Positions 28,305 to 36,317 of a stretch of 64,000 nt of DNA are shown one piece after another; the stretch's first letter is position 1; the number at the start of each line of letters is the position of its first letter. This DNA comes from TMP-24 sp046348855. GTDB taxonomy: Bacteria > Pseudomonadota > Alphaproteobacteria > Rhodobacterales > Rhodobacteraceae. The position numbers and the translations under genes are program-made. Where the stretch lies: NCBI GenBank assembly GCA_046348855.1, contig JAXMDK010000009.1, positions 62,001 through 126,000 of the forward strand, in the 5' to 3' direction. The notes beneath the pieces were generated by a model. The model was not told the origin of the DNA. It did no database searches and worked only from the letters and a program-made list of their open reading frames with translations.

Positions 28305-29693
28305 TCAGCGGCCGGCCTGGAATTCGGCAATCGCCTCGGACATGGCCGTGATGATCGTGTCGCATTGGGCGGTGTCGATGATCAGCGGCGGCGAGACGAT
28401 CAGCCGGCTGCCGACCGGGCGCACGACGACGCCGCGGTCGACGCAGCCCTGGAAGATCCGTTCGGCGGCGTTTTCGGCGACCGGCATCGGCGCCTTGGTC
28501 TTCTTGTCGGACACCAGATCGACGCCGAGCATCAGCCCGTGCCCGCGCACGTCGCCGACGATGTCGTGGGCCAGAAGCGCCCGCGCCGCCCGTTGCAGGT
28601 GCGCCCCCAACCGGGCGGCATTGGCCAGCAGGTCCTCGCGCTCCATGATGGCGATGTTTTCCAGGGCGGCCGCGCAGGCGACCGGATGGCCGAAGTAGGT
28701 CAGTCCCATCGAAAAGACCCCGCTTTCGCACTGCGGCCGGCTGATCACATCGTAGATCTCGTCCGATATCAGCGTGGCGCCCAAGGGCACATAGCCCGAG
28801 GTGATGCCCTTGGCGCAGACGATCATGTCGGGCTGATAGTCGAACACCTCTTTCGAGGCGAACCAGGCCCCGAGGCGACCGAAGGCCGTCACCACCTCAT
28901 CGGCGATGTAGAGGATGTCGTTGCGTTCGCAGACCGCCTTCATCCGCCTGTGATAGCCGGCCGGGGCGACCAGCACGCCGCCGGCGCCCATCACCGGCTC
29001 GGCGATGAAGGCCGCGACGTTCTGCGCCCCCAACTGTTCGATCCGGTTCTCGAACTCGGTGACGAGGAAGTCGCAATAGGCGGCCTCGGTCGCCCGTTCG
29101 GGCTTGGCATACATGTTCGCAGCCGAGACGTGGGAAATGAAATCCTCGCCCACCTGGTTGAAGCCGAACTTGGTGCCGTGGATGCCGGTCAGCGCGGCCG
29201 CGACATAGGTGCCGCCGTGATAGCCGTTGTTGCGCGCGATGATCTTGCGCTTGGCAGGCCTGCCCTTCATCGCAAAGTAGTAGTGCGCGATCCGCACGGC
29301 GAATTCGTTCGCGGTCGAGCCGCCGCAGGAATAGTAGACATGGTTCAGCGGCCCCGGCGCCAGGTCGGCCAGCCGTTCGCCCAACTCGGCCGCCGGCACG
29401 TTCGACGAGGCGCCGAACGGGTTGTAGTATTGCATTTCCAGCACCTGGCGCGAGATCGCCTCGGCCATCTCCGGCCGTCCGTGGCCGATGTTCACGCACC
29501 AGAGACCGGCGATCCCGTCCAGAAGCCGGCGGCCCCTGTCGTCTGTCACATACATGCCCTGGGCCTTTTCGATGATCTGGCTGCCGGTCCGGGCAAAGCT
29601 GGTGAAGTCGGTGTAGGGGTGCAGGACATGGTCGCGGTCCTTGGCCCAGGCGGTGCGGTTGCCGGATCGGGAGGGCAGGGCGTCGGCGGTCAT
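28305..29693 (-). CDS. Class III aminotransferase (putrescine/omega-amino-acid:pyruvate type)
   Basis: A PLP-dependent fold-type I aminotransferase of 462 residues. Visible features are LLDGIAGLWCVNIGHGRPE, YYSCGGSTANEFAVRIA, the GYHGG loop, the cofactor-binding DEVVTAFGR and the PLP lysine in CAKGITSGYVPLGA. ATG 29693 has GGAG six bases upstream; the earlier in-frame ATG at 29705 lacks this. It is the natural next enzyme after AguB, converting putrescine to 4-aminobutanal with pyruvate or a similar acceptor. Confidence 0.92.
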   Translation of the reverse strand: MTADALPSRSGNRTAWAKDRDHVLHPYTDFTSFARTGSQIIEKAQGMYVTDDRGRRLLDGIAGLWCVNIGHGRPEMAEAISRQVLEMQYYNPFGASSNVPAAELGERLADLAPGPLNHVYYSCGGSTANEFAVRIAHYYFAMKGRPAKRKIIARNNGYHGGTYVAAALTGIHGTKFGFNQVGEDFISHVSAANMYAKPERATEAAYCDFLVTEFENRIEQLGAQNVAAFIAEPVMGAGGVLVAPAGYHRRMKAVCERNDILYIADEVVTAFGRLGAWFASKEVFDYQPDMIVCAKGITSGYVPLGATLISDEIYDVISRPQCESGVFSMGLTYFGHPVACAAALENIAIMEREDLLANAARLGAHLQRAARALLAHDIVGDVRGHGLMLGVDLVSDKKTKAPMPVAENAAERIFQGCVDRGVVVRPVGSRLIVSPPLIIDTAQCDTIITAMSEAIAEFQAGR

Positions 29694-29745
29694 CGGATAC
29701 TCCATCGCATCGGGAAAGATCGGAAGCGGCCCCCCGGGGAGCCGT

Positions 29746-30904
29746 CTATTGGACCAGCACCTTCGGCGCGCCGGCTTCAAGGGTCAGGCCTACCTCGTCG
29801 CCCGGCGCGAAGTCCAGACGCCCGCGCAGGCCGCCGCGCGGCGCCCGCACGGTCAGCGTCACCGCGCCGGAGCGCAGGTGATATTCGATGGCATTGCCCA
29901 TGTAAGTCCGGTCGAATACGCGCGCGGGGCCAAGCTTACCGGTGCAGTCGGCGTGCAGCGCGATCCTTTCGGGCCGGACCGAAAGGGTGACGTTCTGGCC
30001 GGCGCTGACGGGGGGCGCAGTCGGCAAGGTCGATCTGGCCAAGCCCCGCCACATCGAACCGCGCCCCTCGGGCGGCGACCGAAGTTGCGCGCGCCTTAAG
30101 AAGATTCGATTCCCCGATGAAATCGGCCACGAAACAGCTTTTGGGGAATTCGTAGATTTCCTCGGGCGTTCCGACCTGCTCCAGCCGGCCCTTGCTCAGG
30201 ACGGCGACCCGGTCGCTCATCGCCAGCGCCTCTTCCTGGTCGTGGGTCACGAAGACGAAGGTGATGCCGGTCTCGCGTTGCAGCGACTTCAGTTCCAGCC
30301 GCATCTTCTGGCGCAGCTTCAGGTCGAGCGCCGACAGCGGTTCGTCCAGCAGCAGCAGCTTCGGCCGGGGGGCCAGCGCGCGGGCCAGGGCGACGCGCTG
30401 GCGCTGGCCGCCCGACAGCTGGTCGGGGCGGCGGTCGGCATGGTCGGTCATGTGGACCAGCGCCAGCATCTCGTCGGTGGTGCGGGCGATTTCAGACCGG
30501 TGGCGGCCCAGCATTTCCAGGCCGAACGCGATGTTGCGGCGCACGCTCATGTGCGGGAACAGCGCATATTGCTGGAAGACGGTGTTGACCGGCCGGCCTT
30601 CCGGCGGCAGGCGGCTGACGTCCTGGCCGAAGATGCGGCACGACCCGGCGCTGAGTTGTTCGAACCCGCCGAGGATGCGCAGGAGCGTGGTCTTGCCGCA
30701 GCCCGACGGCCCGAGAAGCGTGAAGAATTCGTTGGCGCGGATCGTCAGGTTGATGTCGCGCAGCGCCTCGAACGCGCCTAGCTCGGCGCCGTAGACCTTC
30801 AGCAGGTCGGTGATCTCGGCGGCGATGCCCGGCTGGCCGGCGCTTTCGGCCGACGCCGCGCCGGTTGCGGAAAGGGGTTGTCGCTGAAGCAGCGTGAAGG
30901 GCAT
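29746..30904 (-). pseudogene. PotA-like polyamine ABC transporter ATPase with a C-run frameshift
   Basis: The main frame (30904 to 29936) has Walker A GPSGCGKTT, Q-loop VFQQYALFPH, LSGGQRQRVALARA, LLLLDEPLSALDLKLRQKM and THDQEEALAMSD, plus the start of the C-terminal domain. At a run of six C (plus-strand G at 30010-30015) it slips. The natural continuation PVSAGQNVTLSVRPERIAL to the end PKVLVQ lies in another frame and stops at 29746. Removing one base restores a protein of about 385 residues. It is the only ATPase in this region that could serve the fused permease. Confidence 0.83.
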
Positions 30905-31108
30905 TCGGGCGTTCCTTGTGACTTTCGGCGGGGTGCCGGCGCACCGGACGGGCTTTGGTCACTATGCGGCGGGCGGCCCCCCCGTTTGAGTCACCCCGAT
31001 GGGTTATTGCCGGGCCGGACGCGCCGGGCCTTACATGGGGCTGTTCTCGGGGATGAGGAGAGGGCCGCGCCGCTCGCTGCGGGGCCGGCCGGCAAAAGCG
31101 GAGGGACC

Positions 31109-32116
31109 ATGACCACGAAACCGTCGCCCTGCTGGGTCTACAACCAGACCGTCAGGATGTTCGCCACGCCCGGCGACCCGCCGCATGAAGACGAAGGGCA
31201 GCTTCGGGCCTATTGGGGTCGGACCTGGGGCGTCAACAATGATGTGGGCCGCATCCGGTCAATCCTGGTCCACCGGCCGGGGGCCGAGATGGGCGTCGTC
31301 GATCCCGCGAAGCGGATCGAAAGCATCGGTTCGTTCGGCGATATCGAGGTCGGCTGGTATTTCCAGAGCGACGAGGTGCCGCCGGTCGAACGGATGCAGG
31401 CCCAGCACGATGCGCTGACCGCCGCCCTGACCGCGCGCGGGATCGAGGTCCATCACGTCGACGGTGTCGCGGACGGGCGGCTCAAGTCCTGCTACACCCG
31501 CGATCCGCTGATCATGGTCAACGGCGGCGCCATCGTCTGCCGGATGGGCACTCGCGTGCGGCGCGGCGAGGAACTGGCGATCACCCGCACGCTGGCGCGA
31601 CTGGGCTTCCCGATCCTGCGCACCCTGTCGGGCAGCGCGCTGATGGAGGGCGGCAGCTTCGCCTGGATCAACCCGAAGTCCGCGGTCATCGGCTGCGGCA
31701 TCCGGGTGAACCGCGAAGGCGCGGCCCAGATCGGCGAGGTTCTGGCGCGGCAAGGGGTCGAACTGATCGTCGTCGATCTGGTCGGCTATGACATCCACAT
31801 CGACGGATCGTTCCTGATGGTCGACCGCGACCTGGCGCTGATCGACCCGACCGGCTTGCCCTATTCGTTCATCGAACGGCTGGCCGGGCTTGGGGTGCGC
31901 ACCGTCGAAATCTCGCCCGCCGACGACAAGTGGATCGTCAATTCGCTGGCCGTCGCGCCGGGCGAGTTGTTGATGCCGCCGGGGGCGTCGAACCAGACCT
32001 GCGACGCGCTGGCCGCCCACGGGATCAACTGGACCGTTCTGCCCTATGGCGCGATGCAGCTGAACGGCGGCGGCATCCATTGTTCGACGACGCCCTTGAT
32101 CCGCGATCCGCTCTGA
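31109..32116 (+). CDS. Amidinotransferase / arginine-deiminase superfamily guanidine-modifying enzyme
   Basis: A 335-residue pentein-fold protein that starts after GGAGGG. Active-site segments are SCYTRDPLIMVNGGAI, ALMEGGSF, GYDIHIDGSFL and the nucleophile C325 in LNGGGIHCSTTP. This places it with arginine deiminases, dimethylargininases and glycine amidinotransferases rather than with the two agmatine deiminases nearby. The substrate is unknown; arginine or another guanidino compound is likely. It is divergent from the transporter ATPase, with a 204-base gap between them. Confidence 0.85.
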   Translation: MTTKPSPCWVYNQTVRMFATPGDPPHEDEGQLRAYWGRTWGVNNDVGRIRSILVHRPGAEMGVVDPAKRIESIGSFGDIEVGWYFQSDEVPPVERMQAQHDALTAALTARGIEVHHVDGVADGRLKSCYTRDPLIMVNGGAIVCRMGTRVRRGEELAITRTLARLGFPILRTLSGSALMEGGSFAWINPKSAVIGCGIRVNREGAAQIGEVLARQGVELIVVDLVGYDIHIDGSFLMVDRDLALIDPTGLPYSFIERLAGLGVRTVEISPADDKWIVNSLAVAPGELLMPPGASNQTCDALAAHGINWTVLPYGAMQLNGGGIHCSTTPLIRDPL

Positions 32117-32197
32117 TCCGGTGTCCGAGATCGGCCGGTCCATGCGCCTGTGAAGGCGGCGGTGGCCACGCGACGCATCCTGACAAGTGCCAGCGCC

Positions 32198-32596
32198 TCA
32201 ATCCTCGTGCCGGCCGCCGCCTTCGCGGTTGCGCTCGTATCGGTGGGCGACCGGAAACGGCGGCAACCAGGCCTCGCGCCGGATGGTCCAGAGTTCGTAG
32301 GTCGGCCGGAACCGGTCGGGCTCGTCGAGCGAGCCGAGGTTGACCTCCACCTCGTCGCCACTGCGCCCGAACACCGGCGAACCGCAATCAGGGCAGAAGA
32401 ACCGGCCGCGATAGGACCGGGTCTCGCCGGTGATCGTCACCGCCTCGGCGGGAAAGATCGCCGAGGCGTGGAACAGCGCGCCGTGATGCTTGCGGCAGTC
32501 CAGGCAATGGCAGAGGCCGACCCTGTAGGGCTGCCCCGCCGCCTCGAAGCGGACCCGGCCGCAGAGGCAACCGCCGGTCACTCGCTCCATTCTCAT
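32198..32596 (-). CDS. GFA family (Mss4-like fold) zinc protein
   Basis: The 132-residue protein has the zinc-binding cysteine pairs CLCG (near residue 10), CHCLDCRKHHG and FFCPDCGSPVF of the glutathione-dependent formaldehyde-activating enzyme family. Family members are mostly of unproven function; some react with S-hydroxymethyl-glutathione. It stands alone, convergent with the amidinotransferase gene. Confidence 0.9.
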   Translation of the reverse strand: MRMERVTGGCLCGRVRFEAAGQPYRVGLCHCLDCRKHHGALFHASAIFPAEAVTITGETRSYRGRFFCPDCGSPVFGRSGDEVEVNLGSLDEPDRFRPTYELWTIRREAWLPPFPVAHRYERNREGGGRHED

Positions 32597-32966
32597 CTCT
32601 CCCCTTGTCCGGTGCCGTCACAGGTTACACCGCCGGGCGCGGCACCGGGGAAGATTCCGCAGGCCCGCGAACGCCATTGCCTGCCGGAACAGCCGTGGTA
32701 TCCTTGGCGGCGGCCGGAAGTTCCGGCCAGCGGCATGGCGGAATGCAGTCGGTTGCCAGTGGCATTTCGTTAGGCGGGACCGATCGCCCGGATACTCCAG
32801 AAGGCCGATCTCCCATGCGACCGCCTGCCGGACCCTGAGGCGCGCGAATCCGATCGGGCAGCGGAACTGTAAGGGCGTCGGGCGTTCGCGCGGGGCCGCC
32901 GCAGGTTCATGTGCCTGTGGTCGTTCAAGCGCATCGGTTCGTCCCGGCCGCCTTGGGGGCGAAGGG
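32597..32966. other. Divergent intergenic region with a palindrome
   Basis: This 370-base gap lies between the minus-strand GFA gene and the plus-strand FecR gene. No coding frame with convincing start or composition was found. It holds a perfect palindrome, GGCCGGAA-G-TTCCGGCC at 32712-32728, which could be an operator. Promoters for both flanking genes must lie here but none is clear. Confidence 0.5.
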
Positions 32967-33770
32967 ATGGGGTTCAGGGTGTGGGTCGCGTTGGCCGCCG
33001 CCGCATGGCTTGGCGCGGAAACGGCTATGGCGCAGGACATCGCGCGGGTGGTGGCGGTCAGTCCGGGGGCCGAGATCGTCCGACAAGGCCATCAGGCCAC
33101 GGTCGGCCAGGGGCAGGGGGTCGCATCCGGCGACGTGATCGTCACCGACCGGCGCGGCCAGGTGCAGCTCTTGTTCGACGATGAAACCCGCGTCGCCATC
33201 GGCCCCAATTCGCAATTCAACGTGACCGACGTGCGGCTGAACGCCCACGGAACCGCCAAGACCTTCGCGGTGGCCGCCGTCGCCGGAACCTTCCGCTTCA
33301 TCACCGGGAAAAGCCGCAAGTCGGCCTATGCGATCGACACGCCGACCGCGACGATGGGCATTCGGGGCACCGCCTTCGATTTCGTCGTCCGCCGCCGGGA
33401 GGGCACTGACCTGATCCTGTTTTCCGGGCAGGTGCGGATGTGCGGTCGGACCGGGGGTTGCTACAAGGTCGGCGGCATCTGCGATGCGGTACAGATGGAC
33501 CAGCAGGGCACCCTCGGGCTTCTGACCAGCCGGGACGCCAAGCGCGACCTGATCGCCCGCGGCTTCTTCTTCATCTCGGACGAGAACCAGCTTCGGCCCG
33601 AGTTCCGCACCGCGCTGCGATCCTGCGGGCGCGACGTGGTCGCCCGGGTGCCGCAGCGCAAGGGCGACGCGGCGCCGCGTGCGCCCAGCCCGCCATCGCC
33701 GCCCGGACCTCCGGGACCGCCGGGGCCGCCGGACCCGCCGCCCGATGACCCGCCCGATCCGGTCATCTGA
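32967..33770 (+). CDS. Secreted FecR-domain protein with collagen-like tail
   Basis: A signal peptide (cleavage after about residue 22, ETAMAQ) is followed by a FecR domain (GQGQGVASGDVIVTDRRGQV, VAAVAGTFRFITG, ATMGIRGTAFDF). A Cys-containing loop (RMCGRTGGCYKVGGIC) follows, and the tail is proline-rich, with repeated PPG steps over the last 35 residues or so. It starts at ATG 32967 with GAAGGG upstream. It is followed 61 bases later by a CHASE2 adenylate cyclase; such FecR/CHASE2 pairs are common in alphaproteobacteria, which suggests a shared sensory role at the envelope. Confidence 0.87.
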   Translation: MGFRVWVALAAAAWLGAETAMAQDIARVVAVSPGAEIVRQGHQATVGQGQGVASGDVIVTDRRGQVQLLFDDETRVAIGPNSQFNVTDVRLNAHGTAKTFAVAAVAGTFRFITGKSRKSAYAIDTPTATMGIRGTAFDFVVRRREGTDLILFSGQVRMCGRTGGCYKVGGICDAVQMDQQGTLGLLTSRDAKRDLIARGFFFISDENQLRPEFRTALRSCGRDVVARVPQRKGDAAPRAPSPPSPPGPPGPPGPPDPPPDDPPDPVI

Positions 33771-33831
33771 CACGGCCAGCGGTTAAGGGCCGACGACAGG
33801 CTTGCAGCCGGCCGGGCCGGGGAAGGGAGTG

Positions 33832-35988
33832 ATGCGCAAGTTCGGCTTTCTCGCAGTCGGCCTTGTCCTCGTGCTGCTGGTGGCGGCTCTGAGGATCGCC
33901 GACCCCTATCCGGTCCGTAGCCTGCGGCTGTTCTACTTCGACTATCTGCAACGGATCGGGCCGCGCAGCTATGCCGACCTGCCGGTCAGGATCGTCGACA
34001 TCGACGAAACGTCGCTGGCCGCACTCGGCCAATGGCCCTGGCCGCGCGACCGGCTGGCCGAACTGGTTCGGCGGCTGAGCGACGATTACGGCGCGGCGGC
34101 CATCGCCTTTGACGTGCTGTTTCCCGAACCCGACCGGTTGTCGGTGGCGCGCCTGCTGACCCAGCCGTCGGTCGCCGCGCTGCTGCCGACCCCGCCGCCG
34201 CCATCGGCGCTGGCGACGCTCGACAATGACCTGGCCTTTGCCCGGGCGATGGAGGGCCGGCGGGTCGTCCTGGGGGTGGCCGAGGCCGGGCCGGGCCGGC
34301 CGACCCCGCCCTACGGCAAGGCGGGGATCGTCGAGATCGGCGCCGCGCCGGCATCGGGCCTTGTCCGCCTGCAATCGACGACCGGGCTTCTGGACGGGCT
34401 GGCACAGGCGGCAGCGGGGGTCGGCGGCATCAACGTCGGCCCGGCCGATAGTTCCGAGGTCGTGCGCACCATGCCGATGCTGTGGCAGACCGCCGCCGGG
34501 CCTTTGCCGAACCTGTCGCTGGAAGCCCTGCGCGTGGCCCTTGGCGAAACGACGGTCCAGATCATCGGCACGCCGGGCAGCGACGGGGTGGTTTCGGCCA
34601 TCGGGCTGGGCGACTACCGGATACCCACCACCGCCGACGGCCAGATGTGGCTGCACTACCGGCGCGAGGACCGGCGGCTGTATGTCTCGGCCGCCGACGT
34701 GCTGGCGCCGGGCATCGACCCGGCCCTGAAGGCGCGGCTCGAAGGTCATATCGTGCTGGTCGGCACCTCGGCGGCGGGGCTTCTGGACATCCGGGCGACG
34801 CCCCTGGGCCAGACGGTCCCCGGCGTCTCGATCCACGCCCAAGCGTTGGAGCAGATCCTGGCCGGCGACTACCTGCAACGCGGCGACTTCCAGGCGGGGC
34901 TGGAGATCGTCGCCTTCGCCTGCCTGTCGGCGGTGGTGGTGTCGGTCATGTCGATGACCGGGCCGGCAGTGTCGATGCTGGCCGGCGCGGCGGCGGCGGC
35001 CCTGGTGCTGACCTCCAGCTGGGGCTTCTTCCGCCACGGGGTCCTCTTCGACGCGACCTTCCCGATGTTCGGCGGCCTTGGCGTGTTCCTGCTGCTGGCC
35101 GGTTATCAGTTCATCGTCGCCGACCGGGAAAAGCGGCTGATCCGCAAATCCTTCATGCATTACGTCGCCCCGCAGGTCCTGCGCGAGATCGAGAAAAGCG
35201 GCCACCGGACCGAGCTTGGCGGCCAGATCCGCCCGGTCACGGTGATGTTCTGCGACCTGCGGAACTTCACGCCGCTGAGCGAAACCATGTCGCCGCAGGC
35301 GCTGGTCGCCATGCTGAACGGCCTGTTCAGCACATTGTCGGATTGCGTCCTGCAGCACAGCGGCACCATCGACAAGTTCATCGGCGATTCGATCATGGCC
35401 TTCTGGAATGCGCCGCTGGAAACCGCGGGCTATCAGGGCCGCGCCTGTCAGGCGGCGCTGGCCATGCGGCGGGCGCTCGACGGCTTCAACCGCGCGCGCG
35501 AACGATCCGGGGCGCCGCCGCTGGCGGTGGCGGTCGGGCTTTGTTCGGGGCCGGCCTGCGTCGGCAACATCGGCTCGCTCCAGCGGTTCAGCTATTCGGC
35601 GATCGGCGACACGGTGAACGTCGCCGCCCGGATCGAGGCCAGCTGCCGGCATGTCGACTACGATCTGGTGATCTCGGACGAGACGATGGCCGCCGCGTCC
35701 GGGCTGGCGACGCTGGCGGCCGGCACGATCGCGCTGAAAGGCAAGTCGGGGCGGCTGCCCTTGCACCTGCTGGTCGGCGACGAGGGGCTGGCGGCAACGC
35801 CGGGCTTTGCCGACCTGCGCCGGCACCATGAACGGCTGTTGGCCGGCCTGTCGACGGAGGGCCGGATTTCAGCCGAGGCGCTGGCCAGCTGCCGCGCGGC
35901 GGCGGTGGCGGTCGAACCGGGGCTTGCCAGCTTCTACGACCGTATCGCCCAGCGGGTCGCCGATTTCCGGCCGGCGACGGGGAGGTAG
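33832..35988 (+). CDS. CHASE2-domain membrane adenylate/guanylate cyclase
   Basis: The 718-residue protein has an N-terminal signal anchor, a periplasmic CHASE2 sensor (about residues 30-350, with VRIVDIDETSLAALGQWPWP and AIAFDVLFPE), three membrane segments, then a class III cyclase domain. The catalytic segments are VTVMFCDLRNFTPLSETM, with the first metal-binding Asp, and TIDKFIGDSIMAFWNAP, with the second. It should make cAMP (less likely cGMP) in response to an unknown extracellular signal. Start 33832 follows GGAAGGGAG. Confidence 0.93.
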   Translation: MRKFGFLAVGLVLVLLVAALRIADPYPVRSLRLFYFDYLQRIGPRSYADLPVRIVDIDETSLAALGQWPWPRDRLAELVRRLSDDYGAAAIAFDVLFPEPDRLSVARLLTQPSVAALLPTPPPPSALATLDNDLAFARAMEGRRVVLGVAEAGPGRPTPPYGKAGIVEIGAAPASGLVRLQSTTGLLDGLAQAAAGVGGINVGPADSSEVVRTMPMLWQTAAGPLPNLSLEALRVALGETTVQIIGTPGSDGVVSAIGLGDYRIPTTADGQMWLHYRREDRRLYVSAADVLAPGIDPALKARLEGHIVLVGTSAAGLLDIRATPLGQTVPGVSIHAQALEQILAGDYLQRGDFQAGLEIVAFACLSAVVVSVMSMTGPAVSMLAGAAAAALVLTSSWGFFRHGVLFDATFPMFGGLGVFLLLAGYQFIVADREKRLIRKSFMHYVAPQVLREIEKSGHRTELGGQIRPVTVMFCDLRNFTPLSETMSPQALVAMLNGLFSTLSDCVLQHSGTIDKFIGDSIMAFWNAPLETAGYQGRACQAALAMRRALDGFNRARERSGAPPLAVAVGLCSGPACVGNIGSLQRFSYSAIGDTVNVAARIEASCRHVDYDLVISDETMAAASGLATLAAGTIALKGKSGRLPLHLLVGDEGLAATPGFADLRRHHERLLAGLSTEGRISAEALASCRAAAVAVEPGLASFYDRIAQRVADFRPATGR

Positions 35989-36000
35989 GGCGGGGCGGAG

Positions 36001-36046
36001 GCTAGTCGCCGCTGCCCAACCCGACCCAGCGATCGCGGGTCCGCCT
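36001..36046 (-). other. Partial duplicate of the GT87 gene 3' end
   Basis: Read on the minus strand, this stretch ends RDRWVGLGSGD-stop, nearly the same as the GT87 C-terminus at 36318 (RDPRWAGLGSGG-stop), and the DNA aligns over about 40 bases. No longer coding frame accompanies it. It is either a gene remnant or a repeat that flanks the hairpin cluster in between. Confidence 0.5.
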
Positions 36047-36065
36047 TCGCTGCCCGGACCGATCA

Positions 36066-36278
36066 GGTGACGCGCCGGTGGCGCGTCACCCGGTCCGTTG
36101 GCCGAAGCGCAAGCGCAGGCCAGGGGGGCCGCAGTCCCGAACCTCTGGGCACGGGCAGCGCCCGCCCCGGTGGGGGCGAAGCCCCCGCCGCCCGGGGGGC
36201 GGGGGCTGGCCGTGCTCTGGGAGCACGGCCGGGCATGTGTTTGTCGACCACCAGCCGCGCGAGGCGATGGCCTCGCGC
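36066..36278. other. Hairpin cluster in convergent intergenic region
   Basis: The 329-base gap (35989-36317) between the convergent cyclase and GT87 genes has no gene but holds four strong inverted repeats. These are an 11-base stem at 36066-36090, a 10-base stem at 36208-36230, a 9-base stem at 36257-36278, and two mutually exclusive stems sharing GCCCCC (36172-36186 or 36181-36206). Loops are short (3-4 bases) in the first three. They probably act as bidirectional terminators, or the region makes a structured RNA. Confidence 0.65.
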
Positions 36279-36317
36279 TCATTCGCCGCTGTAGGTTCCT
36301 ATTGATACGACTGCGTT

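Noticed and set aside
26259..29990. A 1243-codon open frame on the + strand over the agmatine genes
   Set aside because: It runs antisense to aguA, aguB and the aminotransferase, all clear enzymes, and its product is His/Asp/Arg-rich filler typical of antisense frames in GC-rich DNA.
33763..35829. A 688-codon open frame on the - strand
   Set aside because: It is antisense to the CHASE2 cyclase, whose catalytic motifs fix the coding strand.
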